Origin: CAYMLL01 sp964390645
Lineage (GTDB): Bacteria; Planctomycetota; UBA8108
Assembly: GCA_964390645.1 (NCBI GenBank)
Contig: CAYMLL010000248.1
Coordinates: 1 to 11,664 of the forward strand
Direction: 5' to 3'
Length of the DNA: 11,664 nucleotides
Part shown: in pieces, positions 1 to 6,956 of the stretch
Position numbering within the stretch: position 1 is the stretch's first letter
Layout of the letters: every line of letters begins with the position of its first letter
Notes under the pieces: generated by a model
Told to the model about the DNA's origin: nothing
The model's database searches: none
What the model saw: the letters and a program-made list of their open reading frames with translations, nothing else
Made by a program: the position numbers and the translations under genes

Positions 1-1674
1 GAGAAAGCGCAGCTGATCGAAGCTGCCGGGTGCCGTCTGCAGCGAGACGACGAGCGAGCGCGCCTCCCCGGACACCGCGACGACGTCCATCGAGCCATCG
101 CCGTCGATGTCGGCGGTCGCGAGCGCCGCGGGATCGTCAACCGGCGCGAGCGGGACCTTCCACGCGCCGCCGCCGCTGCCGAAGGGACCGTGAAGATCGC
201 GCGCACGTTCCGTCTCCGCAGATCGTCCGCGATCACCCGGATATGCGCCGGCGAGCGGGTGTGGCGAGTCGGAACGGCACGACGCGAAAAGATCGTCCGC
301 CGCAGCGAAGGCACGATCGAAGGGCGTCACGCGCACGCGAACAGCGCCGCCTCCCGGAACGTCGGCGTCGCTCGCCCAGATCACGTGGTGCCGGACACCG
401 ACTGCCGTCGCCGCCAGACGGCTCGGCCCCCCGGCATCGATGAGCAGCCGATGCCCGGGCCGGCCGGGAGGATCGAACCCGGCGTCCAGACGCAGGATTC
501 CCGTGTCCGCCGCGAAGCCGCAGACAACGCGGGTCTGCGCGCCATCACCGCCCGGTGGATCGGTTCCGCGATCGATCGACACCGCGCGACCGGCGAGGGT
601 CTCGAAGCCACCGCACAGCTCGCCCCGCGCAAGCAGCCAGGTCGCGAGGAGCTCTCCGTCTCCGAGCGTGACGCCGGCGGACGGCGCGACGACCGGACCA
701 CTCATCTTCCGGGAGCGCAGCGTGACGATGCCGAGAAGGCGTCGGTCGGACGACGACTCCGGGGAGAAGAGAAGCCGCTCACGCGCCGCCGCGTCGGTGT
801 CGATCTCCGCAGGCAGCTCGACGAAGTCCTCGTCCTGCGAAGCCCACTGCACGACGACGTCGACATCGTCGCCCTCCGCGTCCGCGACGTCGAATCTGAC
901 GCCGAGACCCCGTCGACGGTCCCCGTTCTCGGCGCCCCTGGAGACGACGACCGACGAGACCACGGGGTCGGAGTTGAGATCGAGGAAGGCGGCCTGCAGC
1001 AGCGGATCACCAGCTCCCTCGGTGACCTCGCCGACAAGATCACGGGGCGCGACGCGCACCAGGACATCGCGGTCGAGCGGACCGAGATCGTCGCGCGCCG
1101 GCCAGGTCAGCGTCGTCGTCTCCCCGCTCGTGGAGGCCGGGAGGCCCTCGCGAACCTCGAGGACGTTCAGCGGCTGAAAGTCCCCCTCGGCGACGGCGTC
1201 GAGATCCGTCGACACTCCGAGCGTGAGATCCACGGGGTCGGAAGAGGAGTCCGAGATGACGATCTCGATGGCAATCAGGCCGTCGCCTTGATCGATGAGG
1301 CGCAGACTCTCGATGCCGGGCGCGTCGTTACCGACGAGCACCGGCACGTCGAGAACGTCCTGCGCCGTGAAGCGCAGAACGACTTCGACGAGCCCGGTGC
1401 CGCCGAGCGATTCCGCGGCGTTCCAGCCGAACTCGTGCAAGACCCCTTCCGGGCTGGTCGCCAGGGAGGTCAGGACGCCCGGCTCGGCGTCGGCGGTCGG
1501 CGGTCGGCCGGGTACCGGGTCCTGGAACACGACCCGCTCGAAGGGCGCGAGCGCCGCGCTGTACTCGACCACCACCTCGGTTGATCCCGTACCCTCGCTG
1601 GCCAGCCGGAACGACACCAGCGTCTGCGCCGGATTCGTACGGTTGTTGCGGATTCCCTCGAAGACGACGCTCAC
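1..1674 (-). CDS. Large surface protein body with FG-GAP/VCBS-like repeat, 3' end outside window
   Basis: The minus frame is open from 1692 to the left edge, 564 codons without a stop, and the gene continues beyond position 1. The protein is rich in beta-strand-like segments with alternating acidic and hydrophobic residues. A middle segment (about 980-840) resembles Ig-like or cadherin-like domains found in exported proteins. The last part (about 130-1) reads ATADIDGDGSMDVVAVSG, a typical FG-GAP/VCBS calcium-loop motif, so further repeats are likely past the edge. The first usable start in this frame is a GTG at 1672-1674 with only a weak ribosome-binding site, and no signal peptide follows it. 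The same frame continues upstream, through a TAG at 1693-1695, into an ORF that does carry a lipoprotein signal. I infer that body and signal once formed, or still form, one exported lipoprotein. The exact function is unknown; FG-GAP proteins usually act in binding or adhesion outside the cell. Confidence 0.75.
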   Translation of the reverse strand, partial: MSVVFEGIRNNRTNPAQTLVSFRLASEGTGSTEVVVEYSAALAPFERVVFQDPVPGRPPTADAEPGVLTSLATSPEGVLHEFGWNAAESLGGTGLVEVVLRFTAQDVLDVPVLVGNDAPGIESLRLIDQGDGLIAIEIVISDSSSDPVDLTLGVSTDLDAVAEGDFQPLNVLEVREGLPASTSGETTTLTWPARDDLGPLDRDVLVRVAPRDLVGEVTEGAGDPLLQAAFLDLNSDPVVSSVVVSRGAENGDRRRGLGVRFDVADAEGDDVDVVVQWASQDEDFVELPAEIDTDAAARERLLFSPESSSDRRLLGIVTLRSRKMSGPVVAPSAGVTLGDGELLATWLLARGELCGGFETLAGRAVSIDRGTDPPGGDGAQTRVVCGFAADTGILRLDAGFDPPGRPGHRLLIDAGGPSRLAATAVGVRHHVIWASDADVPGGGAVRVRVTPFDRAFAAADDLFASCRSDSPHPLAGAYPGDRGRSAETERARDLHGPFGSGGGAWKVPLAPVDDPAALATADIDGDGSMDVVAVSGEARSLVVSLQTAPGSFDQLRFL

Positions 1675-1692
1675 CGGTCCCTGGACCCGGCT

Positions 1693-1893
1693 CTAACCCT
1701 CAGGGGGGTCGTCGTCAGCGTCGTCGAGCAGGAGGTAGACGACGACGCCGACCACGCCCGCGTTGCAGCCGGTGAACAGGAGCGGTCCCGCGAGTAGCAG
1801 CAGCAGGGCCGTCGCCCGAAAGAGCGAAGCCCCGCCTCGATCATCCCCCCGCACCGTGACTCGTCGTCGGACTCGTCGTCGCGCCACTCTCAT
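1693..1893 (-). CDS. Lipoprotein signal ORF, 66 aa, likely the 5' part of the FG-GAP gene
   Basis: This 66-residue product has a long basic n-region (RRRVRRRV within residues 5-12), a hydrophobic core (LLLLLAGPLLF, residues 30-40) and a lipobox-like LFTGC with Cys43, so it looks like a signal for signal peptidase II. The mature part is only 23 residues and ends in an acidic, linker-like stretch DDADDDPPEG. The ATG at 1893 overlaps the stop of the upstream gene as ATGA, which supports this start and suggests translational coupling. After the TAG the same frame stays open for 564 codons to the window edge, and the short acidic end looks like the linker of a larger lipoprotein. A stand-alone small lipoprotein is the alternative. 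The n-region is encoded by a perfect 2 x 12-base tandem repeat at 1858-1881. Confidence 0.6.
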   Translation of the reverse strand: MRVARRRVRRRVTVRGDDRGGASLFRATALLLLLAGPLLFTGCNAGVVGVVVYLLLDDADDDPPEG

Positions 1894-3083
1894 CGCTCCG
1901 CCCCGCCGCGCAGAACGACCACCGACCTCGTCGTCCTGACGCCGTCCTGCCGCAAGACGCTCACCTTGATCATGTTCTCTCCCTCGACCAGCGGTATCGG
2001 ATCGGCGAGCGCCACTGTCAGCCGCCCGTCCTCGCTGCTCGCGAGGGCCGCGTCGAGATTCCCGAGCTCCGCGTCCGTCGCCTTCCAGTGATACGACGCC
2101 GCGCCACCGGTACGCCGGTGAACGTCCAGCGCCTCGAGCGGGGCGCCGCGGTCCGACACCAGATCGAAATTGAAGGCGCCGAGCCCACCGATCGCCGACG
2201 TGTCGATCACGACGCGCAGCGGGCTGGCGACCTCCAACTCGACCAGACGCCGTCGCAGCGTCTGTTTCAATCCGTCATGAAGTCGCGAGCTGATCTTCCT
2301 CGTCAGAGCCTCGCTGGCGCCCCTGGAGCTGCCCGAAGTCACCACCATCGGCGGAACGACGATCGTCAGCAGATAGTCCCCGGGCTCGTCGGCGAAGGCC
2401 GAGCGCTCGGCGAGGCTGAGCCCCTGTCTCTCGATCTTCGCGACGACCTCGAAGTCCGGACCCGGAGGCGCGGCCGGGTCGCCCGCCTCGTCGGCGAGCC
2501 ATCCGCGCACCTCGGGGTGGTTCATGTCGGTGAGCTCCAGCGCCATCGCCGTGGCGCCGAGGTCGTACTCCCGGGTCGGTACGTACCACGAAGGGATGCC
2601 TCCGAAGAGCCACGAGAGGACCTCGAGCGTCGCCAGATCGCCCCGAACCCGGCCCGGGAACCCGTCAGCGGTCCGGAGCCCGACTCCGACGAGAAGGTCG
2701 TGGTCACGGCCCTCGCGCACGGCATCGGCGAGACTCCTCGCATCGAGCTGCACCGCCCTCTCCACGAGCGCGGACTCGCCGACGAGCGCGACGACGAGCT
2801 CCTCCAGCACGTCCTTCGCTTCGCGAGTGAAGTGAAGCATCCCGGCGGCGCTGTCATCGCCGGCGCCCGACGACGAGGCGCCGGTCGGCAGACGCGTCAG
2901 GGTCGGCTCGAGATAGACCCCGACGCTCAGCGGCAGCGGCCGGCCGGCCGGATAGTCGGGGTGACGGCTCCCGGACGCCGCGCCGCCGGACGCCGCCGTG
3001 AACAGGGCGCCGGCCGTCATCAGCAGCGTCAGCACCCGAGCTCCTCTTCCGAGAGCTCGGCGGGATTCTCCGCGTCCAGACAT
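1890..3083 (-). CDS. Secreted protein of unknown function, 397 aa
   Basis: I do not recognise the family. Residues about 15-36 form a signal peptide (ARVLTLLMTAGALFTAAS, then small residues), so the protein is exported. The mature N-terminus (PLPLSVGVYLEPTLT) is followed by a helical, acidic region, a Trp-rich segment LFGGIPSWYVPTREYDLG around residues 160-177, and mixed alpha/beta sequence. The last 60 residues (EGENMIKVSVLRQDGVRTTR near the end) look like a beta-sandwich of the Ig-like kind. No catalytic motif, transmembrane helix after the signal, or repeat is visible. The ATG at 3083 has AAGGG four to five bases upstream. Its TGA overlaps the ATG of the lipoprotein gene (ATGA at 1893-1890), so the two are almost certainly cotranscribed and may work together at the cell surface. 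GC-rich third positions along the frame support real coding. Confidence 0.8.
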   Translation of the reverse strand: MSGRGESRRALGRGARVLTLLMTAGALFTAASGGAASGSRHPDYPAGRPLPLSVGVYLEPTLTRLPTGASSSGAGDDSAAGMLHFTREAKDVLEELVVALVGESALVERAVQLDARSLADAVREGRDHDLLVGVGLRTADGFPGRVRGDLATLEVLSWLFGGIPSWYVPTREYDLGATAMALELTDMNHPEVRGWLADEAGDPAAPPGPDFEVVAKIERQGLSLAERSAFADEPGDYLLTIVVPPMVVTSGSSRGASEALTRKISSRLHDGLKQTLRRRLVELEVASPLRVVIDTSAIGGLGAFNFDLVSDRGAPLEALDVHRRTGGAASYHWKATDAELGNLDAALASSEDGRLTVALADPIPLVEGENMIKVSVLRQDGVRTTRSVVVLRGGAER

Positions 3084-3203
3084 CGATCCCTTGCTCGATC
3101 TCGCAAGGGCGCACGACGGCGCCTTGCGGGCGAATCACACCACCGAGAGCCCGGCCGGCTTCCTCGACCGACCGGAGCTTTTCGGAACCTCCTTGCTGAA
3201 GTA

Positions 3204-3233
3204 GTATCATGCAGGAGCCCGGCGCGTTGTCCA
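3204..3233 (-). promoter_or_regulatory. Possible sigma70-like promoter for the unknown-protein/lipoprotein operon
   Basis: On the minus strand TGGACA (3233-3228, five of six to TTGACA) lies 18 bases before TGATAC (3209-3204; the GATACT register is the better match to TATAAT at four of six, spacer 19). It sits about 120 bases before the ATG at 3083 and after a candidate terminator of the preceding gene. The match is modest and promoter preferences of this organism are unknown. Confidence 0.25.
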
Positions 3234-3300
3234 CGGCGAGACGTGTATTTCCTCCTCGACAAGTTCGTGTGGACCCCGAGAACACCCGAACAGGCCGTTG

Positions 3301-3334
3301 AAAAGACCGGTCGACCATCGACCGTGCCGGTTTT
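3301..3334 (-). terminator. Candidate intrinsic terminator after the subtilase, possibly bidirectional
   Basis: CGGTCGA (3308-3314) and TCGACCG (3318-3324) form a perfect 7-bp stem with a 3-base loop. On the minus strand the stem is followed, after three bases, by TTTT (3304-3301), and the plus strand has TTTT at 3331-3334, so it could work both ways. It lies about 70 bases downstream of the subtilase stop, between that gene and the next minus-strand gene, where a terminator is expected. The T-tracts are short. Confidence 0.45.
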
Positions 3335-3400
3335 CGCGTCCCGCGACGGCAGGTTCTCGCAACGCCGTCCCGAAGTTCTCCGCGCGCGCTCCTCCGACGA

Positions 3401-5342
3401 TCAGGCGTCGTCGCCGCACGGTGAAACGTCGCAGCCGAGGGGGCTCTCGGTCGGATCGATGCCGCAGGAGTTGGACGGCGGGAACGGCGGCGCGAGACCG
3501 CGGAAGAGGTAGTCGAGCAGGTAAACGGCGTCGGAGACATCGACTTCGTCGTCGTCGTTCGCGTCGCAGGCGACCTCGCAGAGGTCGATCTCCGTGGCGG
3601 TGAAGATCGACCACAGCAGCGCCATGACGTCGCTGATGTCGGTGAAGCCGTCGCCCGTACAGTCGCCGCGGCGGAACTCCGAACCGCGCGAGACGATCAC
3701 GTCGCACGTCGCCGAGTCGCCTCCGAGCTCGATGTGGGCGCTGAAGACCTCGAGGGTGACGCTGTACTCTCCGTCGGCGAGGGGAACGTCGAATCGACGA
3801 ACGTCGCTGCGAAGGAAACGATCGAGGAAGTACTCCCCGTTCCGCGCGATGCGAATTCGCTGCGTGCTCGCGAAGCCCACGAGCTGCCAGACAACACCCA
3901 GAGGTCGGCCCGACGTGTCGCAGGAGAACGACTCGATGCGCGGCGTCTCGACCCGCTCGAGAGCACGGCGGGCATCGAGAACCGGGTACTCCCCGCCGTG
4001 ATCCTGGTCCACCACCCTGCGACCGGTCGAGAGCAGGATGTCACGGACCTCGTCGGGCTCGAGATCCGGATTGCCCTGCTTCATCAGGCAGACGACGCCG
4101 GCAGCGTGGGGGCAGGCCTGCGAGGTGCCCGACTTGACCGAGACGAGATCCCGACCGACCAGCCCGGTGCTGGTGATGATCTCGCCAGGCGCGAGCAGAT
4201 CGAGCATGTCGCCACGGTTCGTGAAGCTCGAGACGTCGTCCGCCTCGCTGTCGAAGACATCCGTGGATCCATCGCCCACCGAACCCACCGAGATCACCGA
4301 CGAGAAGCACGCCGGCAAGGTCAAAGCGTTCTCCGCACCGCGGTTCCCTGCCGCCCCCACCAGAATCCCCCCCCCCCGAACCACCACACCACACGTCGAC
4401 GAAGGCTCCGGCTCCGTTGACCGCCTCGCATTCCGCCACCGACTCGTAGTCGGTGCGGACGACCAGACTCATGTTGACCGCATCGATCCGGGGCGCGCCT
4501 TCGGTCCGCTGCAGCCGGATGACCTCCTCCACACCACGAGTCCAGTCGGACACCCACCCGTTTCCGTCGTCGTCGAGGACCTTGATCGAGATGACGCGCG
4601 CTCCGGGAGCGACGCCCGCCGGCACCTGCCCGTCGGCAGTGCCCCGCGACACCAGGATGCCCGCGACGTGCGTGCCGTGACCGTCACGATCCAGCGCGTT
4701 TGTTCCGGTGTCGTCGCCCCGGTCGAGAAAGTGTCGCTCGAACTCCGGTATGCGAGCGTCCTCGAGAGCCGGGTGGTCGAACTCGATGCCGGAATCGAGC
4801 ACCACGACCGTGGAGCCGGATCCGTCGACCCCGAGCTGATAGGCCTCATCAGCCCGGATGTAGGAAAGGCTCTCGACGAGCGCGCCGCTCCCCCGCACGT
4901 CGGCGTGGACGGAGGCGACCTCCGCGAGCCCGGCCACCGTCTGCAGCAGAGAGTAGTCGTCCACCTCGACCAGGAGCCCGGGAACGTGCTCGTAGCGGTA
5001 GCGAACTCGCGAGTCCGGATCCCTCTCGAGGATCTCGAGGACACGGTCCTGCACGCGAGCGATCTGCTGTCGAAACTCGGTTGCTCCATCTCCCGGCCCC
5101 GAGAGCGACCCGTCGAGACGCTGCGGCCGCATGTGGATCAAGACGACGGCGCTGCCGTCGTTCGCGATCTGCTCCTCCAGCGCGGCCCCGAGATTCGTGG
5201 GGCGCGAGCTGTCGACGCGGGCCGGTCGCGAGTCGGCGGCATCGACGGTATCCGCCAACGCAGCACCCAGCCCGCCGAGCGCAAGCACCACCAGGACGCG
5301 AGCTGCGAGACGTGAAGCACGAGCTGGAGAAGAAGACTCCAT
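3401..5342 (-). CDS. Secreted subtilisin-like serine protease (S8) with C-terminal dockerin, frameshifted at a G11 run
   Basis: Two overlapping frames together give an about 646-residue subtilase. Frame one (from ATG 5342) holds a signal peptide (about residues 10-31), an I9-type prodomain (about 55-150), the Asp motif VVVLDSGIEFDHP (D183) and the His motif DGHGTHVAG (H222). Frame two holds the oxyanion Asn motif VGAAGNRG (about N333) and the Ser motif GTSQACPHAAG (about S407), so the full triad is present only when both frames are joined. An Ig-like segment (about 470-550) and a dockerin (557-646) follow; the two calcium loops are DCTGDGFTDISD and DANDDDEVDVSD. The frames part at an 11-G run (minus strand; 4377-4367), where one base fewer or two more restores the frame. 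Family knowledge: it would be exported as a proenzyme, self-cleave and degrade protein outside the cell. The start is bounded by an upstream in-frame TAG; the ribosome-binding site is weak. As written the first frame ends at 4041 and lacks the catalytic Ser. Confidence 0.9.
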
Positions 5343-5541
5343 CTGCTACAACACCGCTGCCGTTCTTGTCTCGATCACCCCAGAGACTCGGCGCGCCTGC
5401 GCCACCGTGGCGAACTCGACGCGCCACGCCAGGAAACCGCTGCGCCGCCGCCGGAGCGCCGCACCCGGCCGCGTCCCACCGGCGCCCTTCGGAGTCTCCC
5501 CGTTCGTGTCTGCGGGAGCCCCGTGAGGGCACGTTCAGCGT

Positions 5542-5561
5542 AACTGCATCTTGACGCAGTT
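5542..5561. repeat. Short inverted repeat in the divergent intergenic region
   Basis: AACTGC and GCAGTT form a perfect 6-bp inverted repeat with an 8-base spacer. It lies between the divergent subtilase and rpiB genes in the least GC-rich part of the gap (about 5540-5620), where an operator could sit. Such short repeats also arise by chance. Nothing else gene-like is convincing in 5343-5650. Confidence 0.25.
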
Positions 5562-5589
5562 CTTCAGATTCCACCATCGAAATTATCCT

Positions 5590-5617
5590 GTTCGGCCCTG
5601 ACTGGCGGCGTTATAGT
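5590..5617 (+). promoter_or_regulatory. Possible promoter of rpiB (-10 element only)
   Basis: TATAGT at 5612-5617 matches TATAAT at five of six bases in otherwise GC-rich DNA and lies about 65 bases before the proposed rpiB start. No good -35 box is found at 16-18 bases upstream, so support is limited to the -10 element and the position. Confidence 0.3.
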
Positions 5618-5680
5618 CCGCCCTGGCAAGCCCGCGAGCGCGCCGGGTGGATGCTGTCGAGCGACGCAGGAGATCGCACC

Positions 5681-6136
5681 TTGCGAGTGGCGGTGGGCGG
5701 TGATCACGCCGGTTTTCGGCTCAAGGGGGAGCTGGCGAGGTCGATCGGGGGCCTCGGCCACCAGACGATCGACGTCGGCGCCGGCGAATTCGTCGCCACG
5801 GACGACTACCCCGACTTCGCCGAGCTCGTCGCCAGGGAGCTGATGGAGGGGCGCGCGGATCGCGGCGTCCTGGTCTGCGGCAGCGGCGTCGGCGTCTCCA
5901 TAGCGGTGAACAAGCATCCGGGCCTGCGGGCCGGTGTCTGCCACGACACCTACTCCGCCAGGCAGGGCGTCGAGCACGACGACGTGAACGTCCTCTGCCT
6001 CGGCGAGAGGGTCATCGGTCCGGCTCTGGCGCAACAGGTGGTCGAGGCCTTCCTCGGCGCGACGTTCTCGGCGGAAGGTCGGCATCGCCGTCGTCTCGAC
6101 AAGGTGCTGCAGATCGAAAGCCGGTTTCTCAAGTAG
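5681..6136 (+). CDS. rpiB: Ribose-5-phosphate isomerase B (RpiB/LacAB family)
   Basis: The enzyme interconverts ribose 5-phosphate and ribulose 5-phosphate in the cytoplasmic pentose phosphate pathway. The sequence has GGDHAGFRLK (the DH pair that binds the phosphosugar), TDDYPDFA, VCGSGVGVSIAVNKHPGLRA with the expected catalytic Cys in CGSGVG, and HDTYSARQGVEHDDVNVL with the conserved His. Length, about 151 residues, is normal for RpiB. An ATG at 5651 would add ten residues but has no ribosome-binding site; the TTG at 5681 has AGGAG (5668-5672) eight bases upstream and gives RVAVGGDHAGF, matching the usual RpiB N-terminus, so I prefer TTG. The next gene starts 21 bases after its stop, suggesting one transcript. 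The Ser in place of Thr in CGTGVG occurs in other family members. LacA/LacB subunits share the fold, but the context has no lactose genes. Confidence 0.93.
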   Translation: MRVAVGGDHAGFRLKGELARSIGGLGHQTIDVGAGEFVATDDYPDFAELVARELMEGRADRGVLVCGSGVGVSIAVNKHPGLRAGVCHDTYSARQGVEHDDVNVLCLGERVIGPALAQQVVEAFLGATFSAEGRHRRRLDKVLQIESRFLK

Positions 6137-6157
6137 GCAAGCTCCGGCAGACCTCCG

Positions 6158-6643
6158 ATGACGGGAAGCCCAGAGCCAGCGTCGTTCATCGACCTCGTGA
6201 TGAGCTCGGACCTGCGCTTCTACCAGGAGCGCGCCCTCGGGCTCGACCTCTACCACAGCGGCTACGCGGGTCTGATCGTCTTCTGCCTCGCGATCGCCTC
6301 CGCTACCGTCTTCCTGCTGGCGATCTTCCACGTCATAGGGAGCCGCAAGCAGACGACGCTGATCCTGCTCGGACTCGGGTTGCTCGCGTTCCTGATCGGC
6401 CTCGGCGGCGCGTACCTCAACTACCGGTCGCTGCCGGACGCCGAGTCGACCTTGATCCGCGAGACCGCCGGCACCCTTCCGACGGTCCCGGAGCAGGCCG
6501 CCGCGGTCATCGCGCTGCCGCTCCTCTGCGGGGTCGTGACGCTCTGCGCCGACTCGATCGCGTTTCTCTACCTCGCGATCTTCTGGGGCGCCGGCGTGCG
6601 TCCCGACGAGCCCCGCCGGAGAAAGCAGCAGAAGCGGCGATAG
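6158..6643 (+). CDS. Three-helix inner-membrane protein of unknown function, 161 aa
   Basis: I do not recognise the family. Hydrophobic segments at residues about 36-60, 65-88 and 114-145 look like three transmembrane helices (the last may be long or split). The N-terminal 35 residues are mixed and include acidic and aromatic residues (SDLRFYQERALGLDLYHSGY). A hydrophilic loop (about 90-112) separates helices two and three, and the C-terminus is strongly basic (RRRKQQKRR), so by the positive-inside rule it is probably cytoplasmic. The arrangement is loosely like MotA/TolQ/ExbB channel proteins, but I see none of their hallmark residues and do not claim this. It lies 21 bases after rpiB and probably shares its transcript; the start lacks a clear ribosome-binding site, and an ATG at 6200 is an alternative. 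Confidence 0.7.
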   Translation: MTGSPEPASFIDLVMSSDLRFYQERALGLDLYHSGYAGLIVFCLAIASATVFLLAIFHVIGSRKQTTLILLGLGLLAFLIGLGGAYLNYRSLPDAESTLIRETAGTLPTVPEQAAAVIALPLLCGVVTLCADSIAFLYLAIFWGAGVRPDEPRRRKQQKRR

Positions 6644-6653
6644 TCCTCGTTGC

Positions 6654-6683
6654 TTGCCTTCGGTTCGCTCACGTCGATAGGAT
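6654..6683 (+). promoter_or_regulatory. Weak promoter-like pair ahead of the transporter region
   Basis: TTGCCT (6654-6659) and TAGGAT (6678-6683) are separated by 18 bases; each matches the sigma70 consensus at four of six. It lies just after the membrane-protein gene and would place a start near 6690, ahead of the small ORF at 6727 and the transporter at 6957. Confidence 0.2.
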
Positions 6684-6726
6684 CATTCCGAAGCTGCCTC
6701 GTCGCCCGCACGCCCCGGAGCGAGCG

Positions 6727-6915
6727 ATGACCGACGATCCTCCGGATCGCCAAGACCGGTTCCGGGAACTCGCTGACAAGCTCCAAGGCAAGCACGGCCT
6801 CGACCTCGGCTCGGAACCCGATAGCTCGGGCGACACGGCCCTCACGGGTGAAGCGCCGCGCGACGGCGGAGCCGGCTGGCGGGGGCCACACCGACTTCCT
6901 CGTCTTCCAGGGTGA
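6727..6915 (+). CDS. Doubtful small ORF, 62 aa, possibly frameshifted
   Basis: The ATG at 6727 has GGAG (6717-6720) six bases upstream. The first about 50 codons (MTDDPPDRQDRFRELADKL onward) have GC-rich third positions and read as a hydrophilic, charged peptide. After a run of five G (6881-6885) the third-position bias drops sharply in this frame and appears in the next frame, which reads HTDFLVFQGDFESAL before decaying around 6935. So either the small protein is longer and broken at the G run, or this is only a leader ahead of the transporter. No family is recognised. It fills most of the 313-base gap 6644-6956. Confidence 0.35.
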   Translation: MTDDPPDRQDRFRELADKLQGKHGLDLGSEPDSSGDTALTGEAPRDGGAGWRGPHRLPRLPG

Positions 6916-6956
6916 TTTCGAGTCCGCGCTGACAAGACACCGGCAAGGAGAAGGCC

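Noticed and set aside
190..310. Possible extra frameshift in the FG-GAP body (another frame reads VIADDLRRRNVRAIFTV)
   Set aside because: Third-position bias favours the other frame only briefly, and the main frame is open on both sides; not enough to call a second break without homologues.
190..1584. 464-residue plus-strand ORF
   Set aside because: It is the codon-aligned antisense of the FG-GAP gene body; its Arg/Asp/Glu-rich sequence has no domain, and the minus strand carries clear motifs.
2088..3512. 474-residue plus-strand ORF
   Set aside because: Antisense to the 397-residue secreted protein and the protease end; Arg-rich with no recognisable motif.
4038..5554. Long plus-strand ORFs opposite the protease
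   Set aside because: They lie antisense to the protease, whose triad motifs and prodomain are unmistakable on the minus strand.
4849..5577. 242-residue minus-strand ORF starting upstream of the protease
   Set aside because: Mostly overlaps the protease in another frame and is Arg/Gly-rich; no signal or domain.
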